Positions 23,089 through 24,756 of a stretch of DNA of 24,756 nucleotides are shown piece by piece. The position numbers were made by a program, and so were the translations under genes. Origin of the DNA: Gammaproteobacteria bacterium. Lineage in GTDB: Bacteria; Pseudomonadota; Gammaproteobacteria; Enterobacterales; GCA-2746155. The notes below the pieces were generated by a model that was not told the origin of the DNA, did no database searches, and saw only the letters and a list, made by a program, of their open reading frames with translations. The DNA is taken from contig JAAGZM010000104.1 of assembly GCA_024206355.1 (NCBI GenBank), positions 1 through 24,756 on the forward strand. The letters run 5' to 3'. Every line of letters begins with the position of its first letter. Positions within the stretch are counted from its first letter, which is position 1.

Positions 23089-23994
23089 CTACTCATCAAA
23101 CCCTAGGCTTCTCAATGCTTTTTCATCATCAGCCCAACCATCTTTTACTTTAACCCAAAGCTGTAGAAAGATTTTACTATCAAAGAGTTTTTCCAAATCT
23201 AAACGAGCATCTGAGCCAACTTGTTTTAGCCGTTGACCACCTTTACCGATAACTATACTTTTCTGACCTTTACGCTCGACCAAAATAACGGCCGAAATAT
23301 GAATGATATTTTTTGCGTCCGTCTCAAACTTTTCTATCTCTACTGTCATAGAGTAAGGTAGTTCGTTACCTAATTGGCGAATAAGCTTTTCCCTGATTGC
23401 CTCTGCAGCAAGGAAACGCATGCTTCTATCGGTAACAAAGTCTTCAGGATAAATAAACTCACTAGCCGGCATAGCTTTGGCTATTTGTTTATGCAATGTA
23501 TCAATATTAGTGCCTTTAAGAGCTGAAGCAGGATAAATAGCCTCAAAATCATGTTGTTTTGATAGCCATTCAAGATGAGGTAGTAAAGTGCCCTTATCAT
23601 TAATCTTATCAACTTTATTCACCAGTAATATAACGGGTGCTTTAGAAGTTTTCAGTTTTTCTAAAACCAAGGTATCATCATCGTTCCAAATTGTAGCATC
23701 TACTATAAATATAATAAGATCTACATCTATGATCGAACTGCTAGCAGCACGATTCATATAACGATTAATCGCTCTCTTCTCCTCAAGATGTAAGCCTGGA
23801 GTATCAACAAAGACAACCTGTAATTTTTTTTTTGTTAAAATACCAAGCATTCTATGTCTTGTAGTTTGAGGCTTACGTGAGGTAATCGATATTTTTTGAC
23901 CGACTAGATGGTTTAATAATGTTGATTTTCCAACATTAGGTCGGCCAACGATGGCAACATATCCGCAATGTATATCAGTTAAGTTAGCGTTCAT
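23089..23994 (-). CDS. era: GTPase Era
   Basis: Era is an essential GTPase that binds the 3' end of 16S rRNA and assists 30S maturation. The 301-residue protein has G1 GRPNVGKS (residues 17-24), the effector region RKPQTTRHR, G3 DTPGL, G4 NKVDK and G5 SALKG. It ends in a KH RNA-binding domain with VIGKGGQRLKQVG. Length and motifs are complete. It begins 1 base after the rnc stop codon and ends 6 bases before recO. Confidence 0.98.
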   Translation of the reverse strand: MNANLTDIHCGYVAIVGRPNVGKSTLLNHLVGQKISITSRKPQTTRHRMLGILTKKKLQVVFVDTPGLHLEEKRAINRYMNRAASSSIIDVDLIIFIVDATIWNDDDTLVLEKLKTSKAPVILLVNKVDKINDKGTLLPHLEWLSKQHDFEAIYPASALKGTNIDTLHKQIAKAMPASEFIYPEDFVTDRSMRFLAAEAIREKLIRQLGNELPYSMTVEIEKFETDAKNIIHISAVILVERKGQKSIVIGKGGQRLKQVGSDARLDLEKLFDSKIFLQLWVKVKDGWADDEKALRSLGFDE

Positions 23995-23995
23995 T

Positions 23996-24688
23996 TTATA
24001 TGAGTTGCCTTTGACTTAATGCTTTTTTAGCAGCTAGCTTTTCAGCTTGACGACGGCTTTTACCAACTGCAACCGTTATACAGCCAGGGAATTTATCATT
24101 ACCTTCACAGGTACATTGAACTTCAAATTGCTGATCATGGTCCTTGCCAGTAACGTTGAGCGTTATATATTCAGGTAACGGAAACTGTAAAGATTGCAGT
24201 TGTTCTTGTAATAATGTTTTAGGATCTTTTGTTACTTCGTTAGGATCTGCTTCAGATAATAATGTTCCGTACCATACCAACAAATGTTTGCGACAAACAT
24301 CTATACCAGATTCCAAATAAATACCAGCAACTATCGCTTCTAATGCATCAGCAAGGATAGATTCCCTTCTGAACCCTCCACTCTTAAGCTCACCTGATCC
24401 GAGTAGTAGAAAGTCACCTAAGGATAATTGGATGGATAATTTCGCTAGTGTTTTACCTTTTACAAGATGTGACCTTAACCTGGTCATCTTACCTTCACTG
24501 GCTTCGGGAAAACGTTGATACAACTCTTGTGCAATGATAAAGCCTAAAATAGAGTCGCCTAAAAATTCAAGACGCTCATAGTGTTCTCTTCCAACACTAC
24601 GATGACTAATTGCTTGTCGTAATAAATTGGGATCTTTAAACTGATAACCTAGCTTCTTTTCTAATCGCTGAAGTGCATCAGTTGCCAT
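23996..24688 (-). CDS. rnc: Ribonuclease III
   Basis: RNase III cleaves double-stranded RNA, including rRNA precursors and some mRNAs, era-operon mRNA among them in E. coli. The signature ERLEFLGDSIL holds catalytic carboxylates, and the second acidic group is in ADALEAIVAGIYLE. A double-stranded RNA-binding domain fills the C-terminal 75 residues (KDPKTLLQEQLQ to the end). I chose ATG 24688 because it gives 230 residues and the same distance to the LEKKLGY segment as in E. coli. In-frame alternatives are ATG 24700 and TTG 24709. With 24688 the gene overlaps the upstream reading frame by 11 bases. None of the starts has a strong Shine-Dalgarno sequence. Confidence 0.96.
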   Translation of the reverse strand: MATDALQRLEKKLGYQFKDPNLLRQAISHRSVGREHYERLEFLGDSILGFIIAQELYQRFPEASEGKMTRLRSHLVKGKTLAKLSIQLSLGDFLLLGSGELKSGGFRRESILADALEAIVAGIYLESGIDVCRKHLLVWYGTLLSEADPNEVTKDPKTLLQEQLQSLQFPLPEYITLNVTGKDHDQQFEVQCTCEGNDKFPGCITVAVGKSRRQAEKLAAKKALSQRQLI

Positions 24689-24755
24689 TCTTGAGGCCAT
24701 AAGTACCAACTTTCACATCACCATTTGGTTTAACAATAACAAAATCATCAAACTT
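24678..24755 (-). CDS. C-terminal end of the gene upstream of rnc (partial)
   Basis: On the minus strand a frame is open from the window edge to TGA at 24678-24680. It reads KFDDFVIVKPNGDVKVGTYG and then LKNGN, which looks like real protein. It overlaps the start of rnc, as expected for a compact operon. In relatives this place is taken by lepB or a small DUF4845 membrane protein. A KFD element near the C-terminus slightly favours DUF4845, but 25 residues do not settle it. Confidence 0.55.
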   Translation of the reverse strand, partial: KFDDFVIVKPNGDVKVGTYGLKNGN

Positions 24756-24756
24756 A

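Overview
The window is a stretch of an AT-rich gammaproteobacterial chromosome. The evidence is gene order. On the minus strand there is an rnc-era-recO-pdxJ-acpS block, then barA on the plus strand divergent from rlmD-relA-mazG, followed by kdsA, pyrG and eno. This arrangement is typical of Gammaproteobacteria. KdsA is of the metal-independent type and RelA is the monofunctional ExDD type, which also fits. A GlyGly-CTERM exported protein and a two-domain PilZ protein suggest a free-living or marine lineage rather than a reduced symbiont. I cannot name a genus; a Kangiellaceae-like bacterium is only a guess.

Layout. Positions 1-69 hold the tail of an unidentified plus-strand gene, followed by hemN (oxygen-independent haem synthesis). 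From about 1555 to 9952 the content is accessory and made of small units. These are a candidate 37-codon small gene, an ECF sigma factor overlapping a soluble zinc-binding anti-sigma factor, an orphan ParA-type ATPase with an altered P-loop, an orphan efflux membrane-fusion lipoprotein, a large protein with two intact PilZ domains, a GlyGly-CTERM surface or secreted protein, a divergent TrmB-like methyltransferase and a TerB-like protein. From 9966 to 18327 the minus strand carries eno, pyrG, kdsA, mazG, relA and rlmD, probably one or two transcription units; the only large gap inside is a structured 176-base pyrG leader. barA (18533-21238) runs the other way. From 21252 to the right edge the minus strand holds acpS, pdxJ, recO, era and rnc with 4-base overlaps or gaps of a few bases, preceded by the tail of one more upstream gene.

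How the genes work together. The right half is housekeeping: RNA processing and ribosome maturation (rnc, era, rlmD), DNA repair (recO), cofactor and lipid activation (pdxJ, acpS), nucleotide and LPS precursors (pyrG, kdsA), glycolysis (eno), stringent response and NTP sanitation (relA, mazG) and the BarA/GacS global regulator. The left part is rich in signalling: an ECF/anti-sigma pair with cysteines that could sense redox or zinc, and a likely c-di-GMP receptor. No phage, insertion sequence, CRISPR array, tRNA or rRNA was seen. I see no large undescribed multigene system. The best leads are the possible RsrA-like ECF switch with a small gene in front of it, the ParA variant, the twin PilZ protein with palindromes in its promoter region, and the pyrG leader.
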